From positions 62,001-126,000 of the forward strand of contig JBBQFQ010000003.1 of NCBI GenBank assembly GCA_038322235.1: a DNA stretch of 64,000 nt, in the 5' to 3' direction. A program made the position numbers and the translations under genes. Positions within the stretch are counted from its first letter, which is position 1. Every line of letters starts with the position of its first letter. Below, one piece after another: positions 8,437-17,398 of this stretch. This DNA is from SZAS-18 sp038322235. GTDB lineage: Bacteria; Verrucomicrobiota; Verrucomicrobiia; Chthoniobacterales; SZAS-18. The notes under the pieces are model-generated. The model was not told the origin of the DNA. It ran no database searches and was given only the letters and a program-made list of their open reading frames with translations.

Positions 8437-10842
8437 ATGAAATCGCTCCTCCGCCCGTTCCTCCGGTCGCCGGGATTCTGCGCGGTGGTCGTCGCGACGC
8501 TCGCGCTCGGGATCGGCGTGAACACGGCGATCTTCTCCGTGGTCGAGTCGGTGCTCCTGCGGGCCCAGCCTTACGCGGACGCGGAGCGGCTGGTCTTCAT
8601 CTGGCAGGTGGAGGGCGACGAGGAACACTCGAACAACTGGTTCACCTACCAGGATTGGAAGACGCAAAACGCGAGCTTCAGCGACATCGCCATCTACCGG
8701 CGCGACTCCTTCAATCTCTCCGGGACCGGCGCGCCCGAGCATCTTATCGGAGCTCTGGCCTCGGCCAACCTCTTCTCCACGCTCGGAATCCCGCTGGCCC
8801 TCGGTCGCGGTTTCACTCCGGAGGAGGATTCCGTGGGCGGACCGCGCGTCGTGCTGCTTTCCCAGGCGTTGTGGCAGCGCCGCTTCGGCAGCGATCCCCA
8901 CGCCCTCGGCCAGTCCGTTGTCCTCAACGGCATCCCGCACACGATCGTTGGCGTCATGCCCGCCGCGCTGGGGATTCCCAGCCGCTCCGAGCTCTGGGTT
9001 CCGGTCGGTCCTTACTCCGCGGATGCGCGCTGGGTCGATCGCGGGAACAACCCGGGGCTCTTCAGCGTCGCGCGTCTCCGCCCAGAGGTGACGCTCGGTC
9101 AGGCCCAGGCGGAGATGGCGGTGATCTCGGATCGAATCGCGGCGGCGTATCCCGCGATCGGGCGCACGCGGGCGAAGCTCACGCCGTTGATCGAGCTCAG
9201 CATCGGAGAGTTCCGCCGGTCACTCTGGACGCTGGCCGGAGCGGCGGCCCTCATCCTCGCGATCGCGTGCGCGAATGTGGCCGGCCTTCAGCTCGCCCGC
9301 GGCGTCTCTCGCTCGCGGGAGATCGCGCTTCGCGCGGCGCTCGGAGCGGGCCGGAATCGTCTGATCCGCGAACTGCTCGGCGAGAGCCTCATTCTTGCCG
9401 CGATCGGCGGCGGGCTCGGCATCGGGCTCGCGTATCTCTCGCTCGACGTCATTCAGTGGCTCGCGCCCGCGGGCGCGATCCGCTTTCAACAGCTCGCCGT
9501 GAACGCCCCCGTCCTCGGCTTCGCCGTTCTCACCTCGCTCGTCGTCGGGCTCGTGAGCGGCCTCTGGCCGGCCTGGCGGGCCACGCGCTTCGATCTGCGC
9601 GGCGCCTTGCAGGCCGGCGGCGCATCCGCCGGACTGGCCCCTTCCGCCGGCCGGGCCCGGCAGTGGCTTGTCGTCGGACAGGTCGCGCTGACGCTCACGC
9701 TCCTTTCCGGAGCCGGCTTGCTCCTGGCCAGCCTCGATCGCATGCAGCGGGAGAAGCTGGGATTCGACTCGCGCGACGTCCTGACGTTCCGCCTCGATCT
9801 CCCGGTGAAGGAATACGACGAACAAATTCCCCGCGTGAATCAGCTGCTCGACAACCTGCGACGCGATCTCGGCGCGCTCCCGGGGGTTCGTTCGGTGGCG
9901 GCGAACTACGCACCGCCGCTCCGGCCCGGCTGGCAGTCCGGCTTCCATCGCGAAGATCGCCCTGCCCCGAAAGCCGGGGAGCGTCCGTCCATGGAGCTCA
10001 GTTTCCTCGACGGACCGTACTTCGCAACGATGGGGATTCCCCTGCTCCGGGGACGGAGTTTCGATGACACCGAATCTCCCGATGGTCCTCGCGGAATCAT
10101 CGTGGACCAGGCCTTCGCTGATCGCCACTTCCCGGGCGAGGATGCTCTCGGGAAGCGCATCGTCCTCGGCGACGGCTGGTCGAAGGATCCGGAGCTGCAG
10201 AAGGCGACGATCATCGGAATCGTTCCGACGTTGAAACTCTACGGCTACGCGCAGGAGCCGCGACTCGTGCAGGCCTATCTGGCGCGCCGGCAAATCGGCC
10301 TGCTCGAAACCACGTTCGTGCTGAAGGGCATCGGTGACCTGCGCGCGCTCGCGCCGGCGATCCGGGCGGCCCTCGCGAAATATGACCCCACCGTCCCGAT
10401 CTTCGATGTGCGGACGATGGACGAGGTCGTCGACGGGACCTTCGCCGCAGCCCGGTTGTACTCGACCCTCCTGACCTTGTTCGCGACGCTCGCGCTCGTC
10501 CTGGCCGCGCTCGGACTTTGGGGGGTGGTCGGCTACGCCGTCGCCCAGCGCCGGCGGGAAATTGGTCTCCGACTCGCGCTCGGAGCGGGCACCGGCCGGG
10601 TGGTCGGACTGATGATCTGGCAGGGGCTGCGTCCGCTGGCGGTCGGGGTGGCCGCCGGCCTCGGAGCGGCCTTCCTCGCCGGTCGGCTACTGCAGCACCT
10701 CCTCTTCCGCGTGGCGCCGTTTGAGCTGGCTGTCGTGGTGCCCCTGACGCTGGGCTTCATCGGGCTCGCCGCGTTGGCCTGTTGGTTTCCCGCGCGCGGG
10801 GCGGCCCGGGTGGCGCCCGCCGAAGCGCTCCGCGCCGAATGA
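8437..10842 (+). CDS. Duplicated orphan permease (ADOP type) 3
   Basis: 801 residues with the same two-half MacB_PCD-FtsX layout. TM1 is at about 12-34 (GFCAVVVATLALGIGVNTAIF). The first periplasmic domain is followed by TM2-4 from about 263 with SREIALRAALGAGRNR. TM5 is at about 408-430, then the second periplasmic domain, then TM6-8 from about 678 with RREIGLRLALGAGTGR. It ends AEALRAE. It follows permease 2 by 3 bp and precedes permease 4 by 18 bp, so it is embedded in one transcription unit. Substrate is unknown; MacB relatives export peptides, toxins or lipoproteins. Confidence 0.9.
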   Translation: MKSLLRPFLRSPGFCAVVVATLALGIGVNTAIFSVVESVLLRAQPYADAERLVFIWQVEGDEEHSNNWFTYQDWKTQNASFSDIAIYRRDSFNLSGTGAPEHLIGALASANLFSTLGIPLALGRGFTPEEDSVGGPRVVLLSQALWQRRFGSDPHALGQSVVLNGIPHTIVGVMPAALGIPSRSELWVPVGPYSADARWVDRGNNPGLFSVARLRPEVTLGQAQAEMAVISDRIAAAYPAIGRTRAKLTPLIELSIGEFRRSLWTLAGAAALILAIACANVAGLQLARGVSRSREIALRAALGAGRNRLIRELLGESLILAAIGGGLGIGLAYLSLDVIQWLAPAGAIRFQQLAVNAPVLGFAVLTSLVVGLVSGLWPAWRATRFDLRGALQAGGASAGLAPSAGRARQWLVVGQVALTLTLLSGAGLLLASLDRMQREKLGFDSRDVLTFRLDLPVKEYDEQIPRVNQLLDNLRRDLGALPGVRSVAANYAPPLRPGWQSGFHREDRPAPKAGERPSMELSFLDGPYFATMGIPLLRGRSFDDTESPDGPRGIIVDQAFADRHFPGEDALGKRIVLGDGWSKDPELQKATIIGIVPTLKLYGYAQEPRLVQAYLARRQIGLLETTFVLKGIGDLRALAPAIRAALAKYDPTVPIFDVRTMDEVVDGTFAAARLYSTLLTLFATLALVLAALGLWGVVGYAVAQRRREIGLRLALGAGTGRVVGLMIWQGLRPLAVGVAAGLGAAFLAGRLLQHLLFRVAPFELAVVVPLTLGFIGLAALACWFPARGAARVAPAEALRAE

Positions 10843-10860
10843 AGATCAACCCCCTGCTCC

Positions 10861-13305
10861 ATGAACGATCTCCGCTTCGCCATCCGTCTGCTGTTTCGTC
10901 AGCCGCTCTTTGTCCTCGTGGCGTCCGCCACGCTGGCGCTCGGAATCGGCGCGAACGTCGCCATCTTCAGCGTCATCAACGCGGTGCTGCTCCGTCCGCT
11001 GCCCTACCCGGACGCCGAGCGACTGATCGTGGTGCGGGAGCGCAGCGTCGAATTCGAAAATGGATCCGTCAGCTACCCGAACTACCTCGACTGGCGGGAA
11101 CAAAACCGCAGCTTCGTCGATCTCGCGCTCGTCCGGAGGGAGAATTTCAACGTCTCGGGCGGCGCGGCCGTGCCGATGAGCCCGGAGCGCATCAGCGGTG
11201 CCGTCCTCACGGCCAACACGCTGCGCATCCTCGGGGTGAACCCGATTCACGGACGCGATCTGCGCGAGTCCGATGACGTGCCCAAGGCGGCGAAGGTCGT
11301 GCTGATCGGCGAGAAGCTCTGGCGAACGCGCTTCGGGGCAGATGGGGGATTGATCGGACGCCGCCTGAATGTCGACGGAGTGGAACGCGAGGTCATCGGC
11401 ATCGTGCCGGAGACGATGCAGTTTCCCCGGCTGGCCCAGCTCTATGTTCCGCTGGCCGACGGCCGGGCCGAAGAGGGTACGCTGAGCCGCGGTAACCATC
11501 CCGGTTTCAGCGCGCTCGGCCGACTCAAACGCGGTGTTTCCCTCGCGCAGGCCTCGGCGGATCTCGACGGCATCGCCTCCGCCCTCGAGAAGCAATATCC
11601 CGACTCCAACACAGGCCGGCGAATCAACGCGCTCACGCTCCTGGATTCAACCGTCGGGACGTATCGGCACTCGCTCGTCCTGATGCTCGGAGCGGTGGGC
11701 TGCGTGTTGCTGATCGCCTGCGCCAACGTCGCCAATCTCCAGCTCGCGCGGGCCAGTGGTCGGGTGAAGGAACTCGCGGTGCGCGCTGCGCTCGGAGCGG
11801 GCCGATGGGAGATCGCCCGGCAGGCGTTCATCGAGAGCCTCGTCGTGGCGGCGCTCGGGGCGATCGCGGGCGTCCTGCTCGCCGGCTGGTGTCTCGATTC
11901 GATTCGATGGCTCAGCCCCGGGACGGTGATGAGGTTCCAGGAAACACGGATTGACTGGCCGGCGCTGGGTTACACCGCGGCGATCGCGATTTTCACGTCC
12001 GTGGCCGTGGGCCTCTGGCCGGCGCTCCGCACCGCGCTGAACCCAAATCTCGCCGCCGCGCTCCACACGGGAGGATCCCGCGGCAGCAGCGACGGCCCCG
12101 CCACGCGGCGCGTCAGGAGCGGGCTCGTCATTGCCCAGGTGGCGCTCGCGCTCATCCTGCTCGCCGGAGCCGGACTGACCCTCAAGAGCTTCTGGCGCGC
12201 GCAGCAGGCGCCGCTGGGCTTTGATCCCACCAGCATTCTCACGATGTCGATCGAGATCCCGGAGGCCCGATACGAAAAACGCGAGAGCGTGGCCGGATTC
12301 TACGCGCAGTTGCTCGAGCGGGTCGCCGCGCTGCCGGGGGTGACCTCGGCGGCGATCGGAAACAACATCCCTTTCGACGAGAACGAATGGGACAGCAGCT
12401 TCCATCTCACGGGTACGCCCGTGCCACCGCCCGGCAAGGAACCTTCGGCGGAGGTGAACATGATCTCCACTGACTACTTCAAGACGATGGGAATGCGGCT
12501 GATCCGCGGACGGAACTTCGGAGCGGAGGATGCAGCCGGTCAGCCAAAGTCGGTGATCATCGACGAGCTTTTCGTCCGCCGGCATTTCCCCGAGGTGGAT
12601 CCAATCGGGAAGCAGATCGACGACAACACCGGCTTCGCGAAGGACGTGCCGCCCATGACGATTATCGGCGTGGTGCCGCGGACGCGAAACGAAGCGCCCG
12701 GTGAAGGCATCGAGGCCAACCAGCTGCCCCAGATCTACTACGCGGCAACGCAGCGGCCGCAGAACGGCAACACTCTTCTGGTGCGCACGTCCCTCTCCGA
12801 CCCGTTCACGCTCGTCGAGGCCATCAAGCGCGAGGTGCGTGCGCTCGACTCCGATCAGCCGGTCGCGTCCATCGCGACGATGGCGCAGAATATCGGCAAC
12901 AGTCTGGCGGCGCGCCGGCTGACGATGTCGATGCTCGGGGCCTTCGCGGCCCTCGCTCTGTTGCTGGCCTGCGTGGGACTCTACGGCGTCATGGCCCTGA
13001 ACGTGACGCAGCGTACGCGCGAACTCGGGATCCGCCTCGCGCTCGGCGCAGAGCGGCGTGATGTCTTCCGGCTCGTCCTGCGTCAGGGCGTGACGCTGGT
13101 GGCGATCGGCCTCGGCGCGGGCCTCCTCGGGGCGTTGGGAGTCGCTCGCGTCTTCTCCGGCCTCCTCTACGCGGTCGATGCCTTGGATTTTTCGGCCTAC
13201 GCGATCGCGGGCGTAGCGCTGCTCGGCGTCGCGTTCTTCGCCTGCTGGATCCCCGCTCGCCGCGCCACCCGCGTCGATCCGGTCATCGCGCTTCGCGCGG
13301 AATAG
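10861..13305 (+). CDS. Duplicated orphan permease (ADOP type) 4
   Basis: 814 residues, the last permease of block 1. It begins MNDLRFAIRLLFRQPLFVLV with TM1 at about 15-38. TM2-4 start at about 271 with VKELAVRAALGAGRWE, TM5 is at about 419-441, and TM6-8 start at about 691 with TRELGIRLALGAERRD. The end is VIALRAE. It is followed by a 276-bp gap that holds the block 2 enhancer and promoter. I see no strong intrinsic terminator after it, so some read-through into block 2 is possible. Confidence 0.9.
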   Translation: MNDLRFAIRLLFRQPLFVLVASATLALGIGANVAIFSVINAVLLRPLPYPDAERLIVVRERSVEFENGSVSYPNYLDWREQNRSFVDLALVRRENFNVSGGAAVPMSPERISGAVLTANTLRILGVNPIHGRDLRESDDVPKAAKVVLIGEKLWRTRFGADGGLIGRRLNVDGVEREVIGIVPETMQFPRLAQLYVPLADGRAEEGTLSRGNHPGFSALGRLKRGVSLAQASADLDGIASALEKQYPDSNTGRRINALTLLDSTVGTYRHSLVLMLGAVGCVLLIACANVANLQLARASGRVKELAVRAALGAGRWEIARQAFIESLVVAALGAIAGVLLAGWCLDSIRWLSPGTVMRFQETRIDWPALGYTAAIAIFTSVAVGLWPALRTALNPNLAAALHTGGSRGSSDGPATRRVRSGLVIAQVALALILLAGAGLTLKSFWRAQQAPLGFDPTSILTMSIEIPEARYEKRESVAGFYAQLLERVAALPGVTSAAIGNNIPFDENEWDSSFHLTGTPVPPPGKEPSAEVNMISTDYFKTMGMRLIRGRNFGAEDAAGQPKSVIIDELFVRRHFPEVDPIGKQIDDNTGFAKDVPPMTIIGVVPRTRNEAPGEGIEANQLPQIYYAATQRPQNGNTLLVRTSLSDPFTLVEAIKREVRALDSDQPVASIATMAQNIGNSLAARRLTMSMLGAFAALALLLACVGLYGVMALNVTQRTRELGIRLALGAERRDVFRLVLRQGVTLVAIGLGAGLLGALGVARVFSGLLYAVDALDFSAYAIAGVALLGVAFFACWIPARRATRVDPVIALRAE

Positions 13306-13388
13306 GATCCATTTTCCGCCGGAGTTCAGGGCGAAATCAGAGGGCAGGCGGCGCATGGCTGAATTCACCGGATGTTGGCGCATCGACC

Positions 13389-13426
13389 GTCCCGATCCCG
13401 GGAAAGAGCCGTCCCAGCGGCGGGGA
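13389..13426. promoter_or_regulatory. Two adjacent enhancer-like palindromes, block 2
   Basis: GTCCC-GATCCC-GGGAA (13389-13404) and GTCCC-AGCGGC-GGGGA (13411-13426) are two near-matches to the GTCCC-N6-GGGAC palindrome seen before blocks 1 and 3. Their centres lie 22 bp apart, about two helical turns, and about 117 and 95 bp upstream of the sigma-54 promoter at 13513. Paired, helically phased sites are typical of sigma-54 activators. The interpretation is inferred. Confidence 0.55.
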
Positions 13427-13512
13427 AAAGCGCGTTCGCAAGATTGGATGGAACACCCGCGGATCAAGCATTGATGCGGGTTCGAACGGCTTTCTTCGCC
13501 GCAAAACGCGCC

Positions 13513-13528
13513 TGGCACGCAGCCTGCG
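13513..13528 (+). promoter_or_regulatory. Sigma-54 promoter of block 2
   Basis: TGGCACGCAGCCTGCG keeps the full -24 TGGCACG and a -12 CTGC, with GG (13514-13515) and GC (13526-13527) separated by 10 bp. It departs from TTGCA at two positions, so it is weaker than the other two. Predicted transcription start is near 13538. It precedes a small ORF at 13582 and permease 5. Confidence 0.7.
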
Positions 13529-13581
13529 AAGGGGATCGGTGTCCCGCGGCGCGACTGGCGCCGTCCCAACCGCAAACTCCC

Positions 13582-13815
13582 ATGACCACCACCGCATCCG
13601 ATCTCCGTGAACTCCGCCTCCGCGCCCGCCGGCTCCATCGCCGGAGCGCCTTCGAGCGCTTCCTCCCCAATCATGCGAGCCTCGTGCCCGTCGTCGCCGC
13701 GGCCCCGCTCGTTCCCGTCGCCCCCGGCCGGTCCCGCAGCGCGTGGCATGTTCCGCACGAATTCGTCTGGAACCGCACCTCACTGAACGTGAAGGGCGCC
13801 CGCTTTCTGAACTGA
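13582..13815 (+). CDS. Small Arg-rich protein of unknown function
   Basis: 77 residues, not recognised. The first third is strongly basic (LRELRLRARRLHRRSAFERF) and could form an amphipathic helix. A short Val/Ala/Pro stretch follows (LVPVVAAAPLVPVAP), then an aromatic, Asn-rich end. It lies 54 bp after the sigma-54 promoter and 45 bp before permease 5. It therefore occupies the same slot as the small ORF at 176 in block 1, although I see no sequence similarity between them. No Shine-Dalgarno sequence is present. A regulatory or accessory small protein is possible; it may also be a chance ORF in GC-rich leader DNA. Confidence 0.4.
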   Translation: MTTTASDLRELRLRARRLHRRSAFERFLPNHASLVPVVAAAPLVPVAPGRSRSAWHVPHEFVWNRTSLNVKGARFLN

Positions 13816-13860
13816 GCGCGTTTCGCCTGCATCCCCCATCGGATTCCCCCGCCCCCTCCC

Positions 13861-16323
13861 ATGAGCGACCTCCGCTTTGCCGTCCGACTCCTCCTCAAGG
13901 ACCGCGGTTTCACGCTCGTCGCCGCCAGCGTGCTCGCGATCGGGATCGCCGCCGTCGCCACGCAGTTCAGCATCATCAGTGCCACCCTCTTCCGCGGACT
14001 GCCCTTCCCCGATCCGCAGGAGCTCTATCAGATCGAGCGCTCCGTGCCCGACAACGCCCGCGTCGACACGAACGTGTCGGCCCCCGACTTCGAGGCGTGG
14101 CGGGAGCAGCAGAAATCGTTCGAGGATCTGGCGGGGTTTTTGAACGGCTCGACCGTGAACGTTTCGATCGGTAATGAGGCCAAGCGTTACACCGGCTCCT
14201 ACGTCACTCCGTCGTATTTTCAGGTCTTCCGGATTCGTCCCGCGCTTGGGCGTATCTTCACGGACGCGGAGAATCAAGCGGGCGCCGAGCGGGTGTGCGT
14301 GATCTCCCATGGCGTGTGGCAGAAAGACTTCGGCGGGACCCCCGATGTCCTCGGAAAGTCCTTCCGGATGAATGGTCGCACCGCGACCGTGATCGGCGTG
14401 ATGGGGCGGGATCAGGCGGTCCTGAGCCAGGAGGAATTCTGGATCCCTCTCTACAATGAATTCGATGTGCGCACCCGCACGAGCAAGGCCGATCCCCGGA
14501 ACAGCCAGTTCACCCTCGGGATCGTCGGACGGCTGAAACCCGGAGTCTCGCTCGACCAGGTCCAGGTCGAGTTCAACGGCCTCGCCAAGCGACTCGCCAC
14601 CGCTTATCCCGATACAAACAAGGACTTCACCGAGGTGAAGGTGAAGACGATGCAGGACAGCTTTTTCGGCGATCAGTTCAAGGGCCTGATGTTCGTGATG
14701 TTTTCCTGCGTTGTCGCCGTCCTCCTCATTGCCTGCGTGAACGTGATGAACATGCAGTTCGCGCGCACCATTCTTCGAGGCCGCGAGCTGGCCGTTCGGG
14801 CCGCCATGGGCGCTTCGCCGTGGCGCGTGATGCGGCAGATGCTCTCCGAGGGACTGATTCTCAGCCTGACCGGGGCAGCGGTCGGAGCGCTCCTCGCCCA
14901 TTTCTTCATCGACCTGCTTTGGAAGGCGAACGAGTCGCTCCCGAATCCGCTCCAGCCGTGGATGCGTTTCCAGCTCGATACCTTCGCACTCGTCCTGATC
15001 TGTGGCTGCGCGGTCATGGCCGCCGTGGTGTCGACGCTGATTCCGGCCTGGCTGGCGGTGCGCGCCAATCTGCACAATGCGCTGAAGGACAGCGGCCGCG
15101 GGAACACCTCTTCCACCGCGAACCGCCTCGCCCGGGCGTTTGTCGTCGTCCAGATCTCGCTCACCTGTGCGCTCCTCATCGCGACGCTCTTCATGGTGCG
15201 CTCGATCTACAATCAGACGACGATGGATCTCGGCTACGATGCGAAGGCCGTCCTGACCGCGCGCATGGGATTGTTCGACGGCGATTATCCGAAGGCCGAG
15301 AATCGTCGGGCCTTCTATGAGCGAACCGTGCGGGATCTTCGGGCCCAGCCGGCGTTCGCCGAAGTGGCTCTGACCGACCGCTTCCGCATGATGTTTTCAC
15401 CCTTCGTCCCGGTGCGGATCGATGGCGTGGCCTACGAGCGGGACAAGGATATTCCCGGCGCGATCAAACAGGAGATCAGCGACGGATTCTTCCAGACCAT
15501 CGGATTGCGTCTGATCGAAGGCCGCGACTTCAACGCCGACGACCGCGACGAAAAGCAGCCCGTCGCGATCGTGAATCAGACCTTTGCGAAGCGTTTCTTC
15601 CCCAAGGGGGCGATGGGGCAGCGATTCCGGGACGGGAAGCCGGAGGAGGACCAGCCCTGGCGCACGATCGTCGGGGTCGTGCCGGACACCCTGATGCAAG
15701 GCCCGTTCGATACCAAGCGGGACTCCGCCGGCTTCTACGCGCCGTTCGGCCCCGCGGTTTCGAACTTCATGACGATCGTCGTGCGGCCGCGCATCCCCGG
15801 GGCCGATCCGCTCACGCTCGCCCCGACGCTCCGGCAGGAGATGCGAAAGCTGGATGCGAATCTCCCGCTCTATTTCCTGAGCACCCCTGAGCGGACGCTG
15901 AACGAGTTCCTCGCTGTCAACAAACTCGTCACGTTCCTGTTCGGGAGCTTTGGGGGGATCGGAGTGATCCTCGCCGCGGCCGGATTGTACGGGGTGATGG
16001 GCTTCAGCGTGAACCAGCGGGTGGGCGAATTCGGCATCCGTCTCGCGTTGGGCGCTGCGTCGCAGCACATCGTCGGTCTCATCTATGGCCAGGGTGGCCG
16101 CCAGGTCGCGATCGGGCTCGCCTTTGGCCTCGCCGCAGCCGCCGCGGTGCTCTGGACCTTCAGCACCGGGATCGGCAACTTCCTGTTCCGGGTTCCGCTG
16201 ACGGATCCGCTCGTGTTCGTCGGGGTGGCCGCACTGATCGCGCTGGTCGCGGCGCTCGCCTGCCTTTTCCCCGCGATGCGGGCCTCCCGCGTGGATCCGC
16301 TCGTCGCCTTGCGGGCGGACTGA
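13861..16323 (+). CDS. Duplicated orphan permease (ADOP type) 5
   Basis: 820 residues, the only permease of block 2. It starts MSDLRFAVRLLLKDRGFTLV, with TM1 at about 18-42. TM2-4 begin at about 276 with RELAVRAAMGASPWR. TM5 is at about 423-447 (SLTCALLIATLFMV), and TM6-8 start at about 691 with VGEFGIRLALGAASQ. It ends LVALRAD. Its N-terminal and periplasmic sequence looks more divergent than the other copies; for example, IAAVATQFSIISATLF replaces the usual IGxNxAIFS pattern. It has its own sigma-54 promoter but no ATPase in its block, so it presumably borrows those of block 1. A hairpin at 16350-16371 follows the stop. Confidence 0.9.
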   Translation: MSDLRFAVRLLLKDRGFTLVAASVLAIGIAAVATQFSIISATLFRGLPFPDPQELYQIERSVPDNARVDTNVSAPDFEAWREQQKSFEDLAGFLNGSTVNVSIGNEAKRYTGSYVTPSYFQVFRIRPALGRIFTDAENQAGAERVCVISHGVWQKDFGGTPDVLGKSFRMNGRTATVIGVMGRDQAVLSQEEFWIPLYNEFDVRTRTSKADPRNSQFTLGIVGRLKPGVSLDQVQVEFNGLAKRLATAYPDTNKDFTEVKVKTMQDSFFGDQFKGLMFVMFSCVVAVLLIACVNVMNMQFARTILRGRELAVRAAMGASPWRVMRQMLSEGLILSLTGAAVGALLAHFFIDLLWKANESLPNPLQPWMRFQLDTFALVLICGCAVMAAVVSTLIPAWLAVRANLHNALKDSGRGNTSSTANRLARAFVVVQISLTCALLIATLFMVRSIYNQTTMDLGYDAKAVLTARMGLFDGDYPKAENRRAFYERTVRDLRAQPAFAEVALTDRFRMMFSPFVPVRIDGVAYERDKDIPGAIKQEISDGFFQTIGLRLIEGRDFNADDRDEKQPVAIVNQTFAKRFFPKGAMGQRFRDGKPEEDQPWRTIVGVVPDTLMQGPFDTKRDSAGFYAPFGPAVSNFMTIVVRPRIPGADPLTLAPTLRQEMRKLDANLPLYFLSTPERTLNEFLAVNKLVTFLFGSFGGIGVILAAAGLYGVMGFSVNQRVGEFGIRLALGAASQHIVGLIYGQGGRQVAIGLAFGLAAAAAVLWTFSTGIGNFLFRVPLTDPLVFVGVAALIALVAALACLFPAMRASRVDPLVALRAD

Positions 16324-16349
16324 GCGACCATGGCGTGGAGGTGCCACGG

Positions 16350-16371
16350 CGGGTCTGACACGCCAGACCCG
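16350..16371. terminator. Hairpin between convergent genes
   Basis: CGGGTCTG-ACACGC-CAGACCCG forms a perfect 8-bp stem with a 6-nt loop. It lies between the stop of permease 5 and the stop of the convergent DUF3995 gene. There is no T-run on either side, so it may act as a weak or factor-assisted bidirectional terminator. Confidence 0.45.
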
Positions 16372-16406
16372 TCCGACCGGGCATCCGCCCGCGCGATCCC
16401 CCTCAA

Positions 16407-16832
16407 TCAAGGCCCGAGCGCCACGGCGACAACCAGCGCCGCGAGCAATCCGCAGAGCGGAGTGAACAGCCAGCGGTCCCACGCCGCGAAGCGGGTGCCG
16501 GAAACGCGACGGAAGAGGCCACAGTAACGAAAATCGCCGATCGTCCGAAGCGCGAAGACCGCTGCGATGGTCCAGACACCGAGGCGAAAGATCCAAGCGG
16601 GCGCGGACGGGGTGGTCCAGAATCCCGCCCGTCCGCAGACGACCAGCGCGGCCGCGAGAAGGAGAAACGCAACCGTCAGAGTCGCCCACTTTCCGGGGAT
16701 GAAAGCGGGCGCGCCGTTGCGCTCCGGAATCGCCACCCCTGCACCCCACCGCACTCCAAAAGCCCAGAAAACGTGAAGGACGGCGAGGACAGCGAAGCTG
16801 GCCGCGGCGAGGGGGGCAGACGGGGAGATCAT
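16407..16832 (-). CDS. DUF3995-like membrane protein
   Basis: A 141-residue protein with four predicted membrane helices, at about residues 8-27, 48-66, 78-96 and 118-139. The order of features (a VLHVFWAFGVRWG first helix, then PERNGAPAFIPGKWATLTVAFLLL, then FxALRTIGDFRYCGLFR, then a last helix preceded by FTPLC) fits the DUF3995 family. Function is unknown. The stop faces permease 5. The next upstream minus-strand gene (SRPBCC) ends 20 bp away, so the two may be co-transcribed. Confidence 0.75.
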   Translation of the reverse strand: MISPSAPLAAASFAVLAVLHVFWAFGVRWGAGVAIPERNGAPAFIPGKWATLTVAFLLLAAALVVCGRAGFWTTPSAPAWIFRLGVWTIAAVFALRTIGDFRYCGLFRRVSGTRFAAWDRWLFTPLCGLLAALVVAVALGP

Positions 16833-16852
16833 GACGGGCCGGACTCAGCGCA

Positions 16853-17335
16853 TTAGCGCGCCGGATTCAAATATTTCCGCCACGCCTCGGACTCAGCTGT
16901 CTCACGGATAATGCGGTTTCGCTCGATGAGGAATGACCGGAGGTAGCGCTGGAGGACGAGGCGATCAGCGATGCGGCCGAGAATTCCGAGCGGCGAGCTG
17001 AATTCAAAGATGTCCCGCATCGTCGATCCTTCGGAGGTCGCCTCGAACAAGTGCTGATGCTCCATGCGCCGGAAGGCACCGCGGACCATTTCGTCCGTAA
17101 AGTGGATCGGACGCTCGAACGCCGTGATCCGCGAAGTCAGGTGCTGCCAAACGCCAAAATGGCGCGCCCTCCAAGTCACCTCCTGCCCACGCCCGATGAG
17201 ACCAGATGTGACGCCGCTGACGGCCCGCTCGCCGGTCCCCAACGTGGAGGCCGTGTGCAGATCAATGCTCCTCGCGAGGTCGAAAACCCGCTCAATCGGC
17301 GCGCCGATTACCGTGATGAGTTCAATGACACGCAT
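16853..17335 (-). CDS. SRPBCC-fold (START-like) protein
   Basis: A 160-residue cytoplasmic protein with the START/Bet v1-like layout. An initial strand (VIELITVIGAPIERVFDLARSID) carries the typical PxxxVFD-type helix start. It is followed by strands around TWRARHFGVWQHLTSRITAF and FTDEMVRGAFRRMEHQHLF, and a C-terminal helix ending YLRSFLIERNRIIRE. Members bind small hydrophobic ligands, and many such short proteins sit beside sugar-nucleotide or membrane genes. No catalytic residues can be assigned. It lies 63 bp downstream of the OPT transporter and upstream of the DUF3995 gene, all on the minus strand. Confidence 0.75.
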   Translation of the reverse strand: MRVIELITVIGAPIERVFDLARSIDLHTASTLGTGERAVSGVTSGLIGRGQEVTWRARHFGVWQHLTSRITAFERPIHFTDEMVRGAFRRMEHQHLFEATSEGSTMRDIFEFSSPLGILGRIADRLVLQRYLRSFLIERNRIIRETAESEAWRKYLNPAR

Positions 17336-17398
17336 ATCTCCATCGATGATCGTCGACCGGCAGAGCAGGCGGCGCCTCGCCGCGCATGCAGAACCGCC

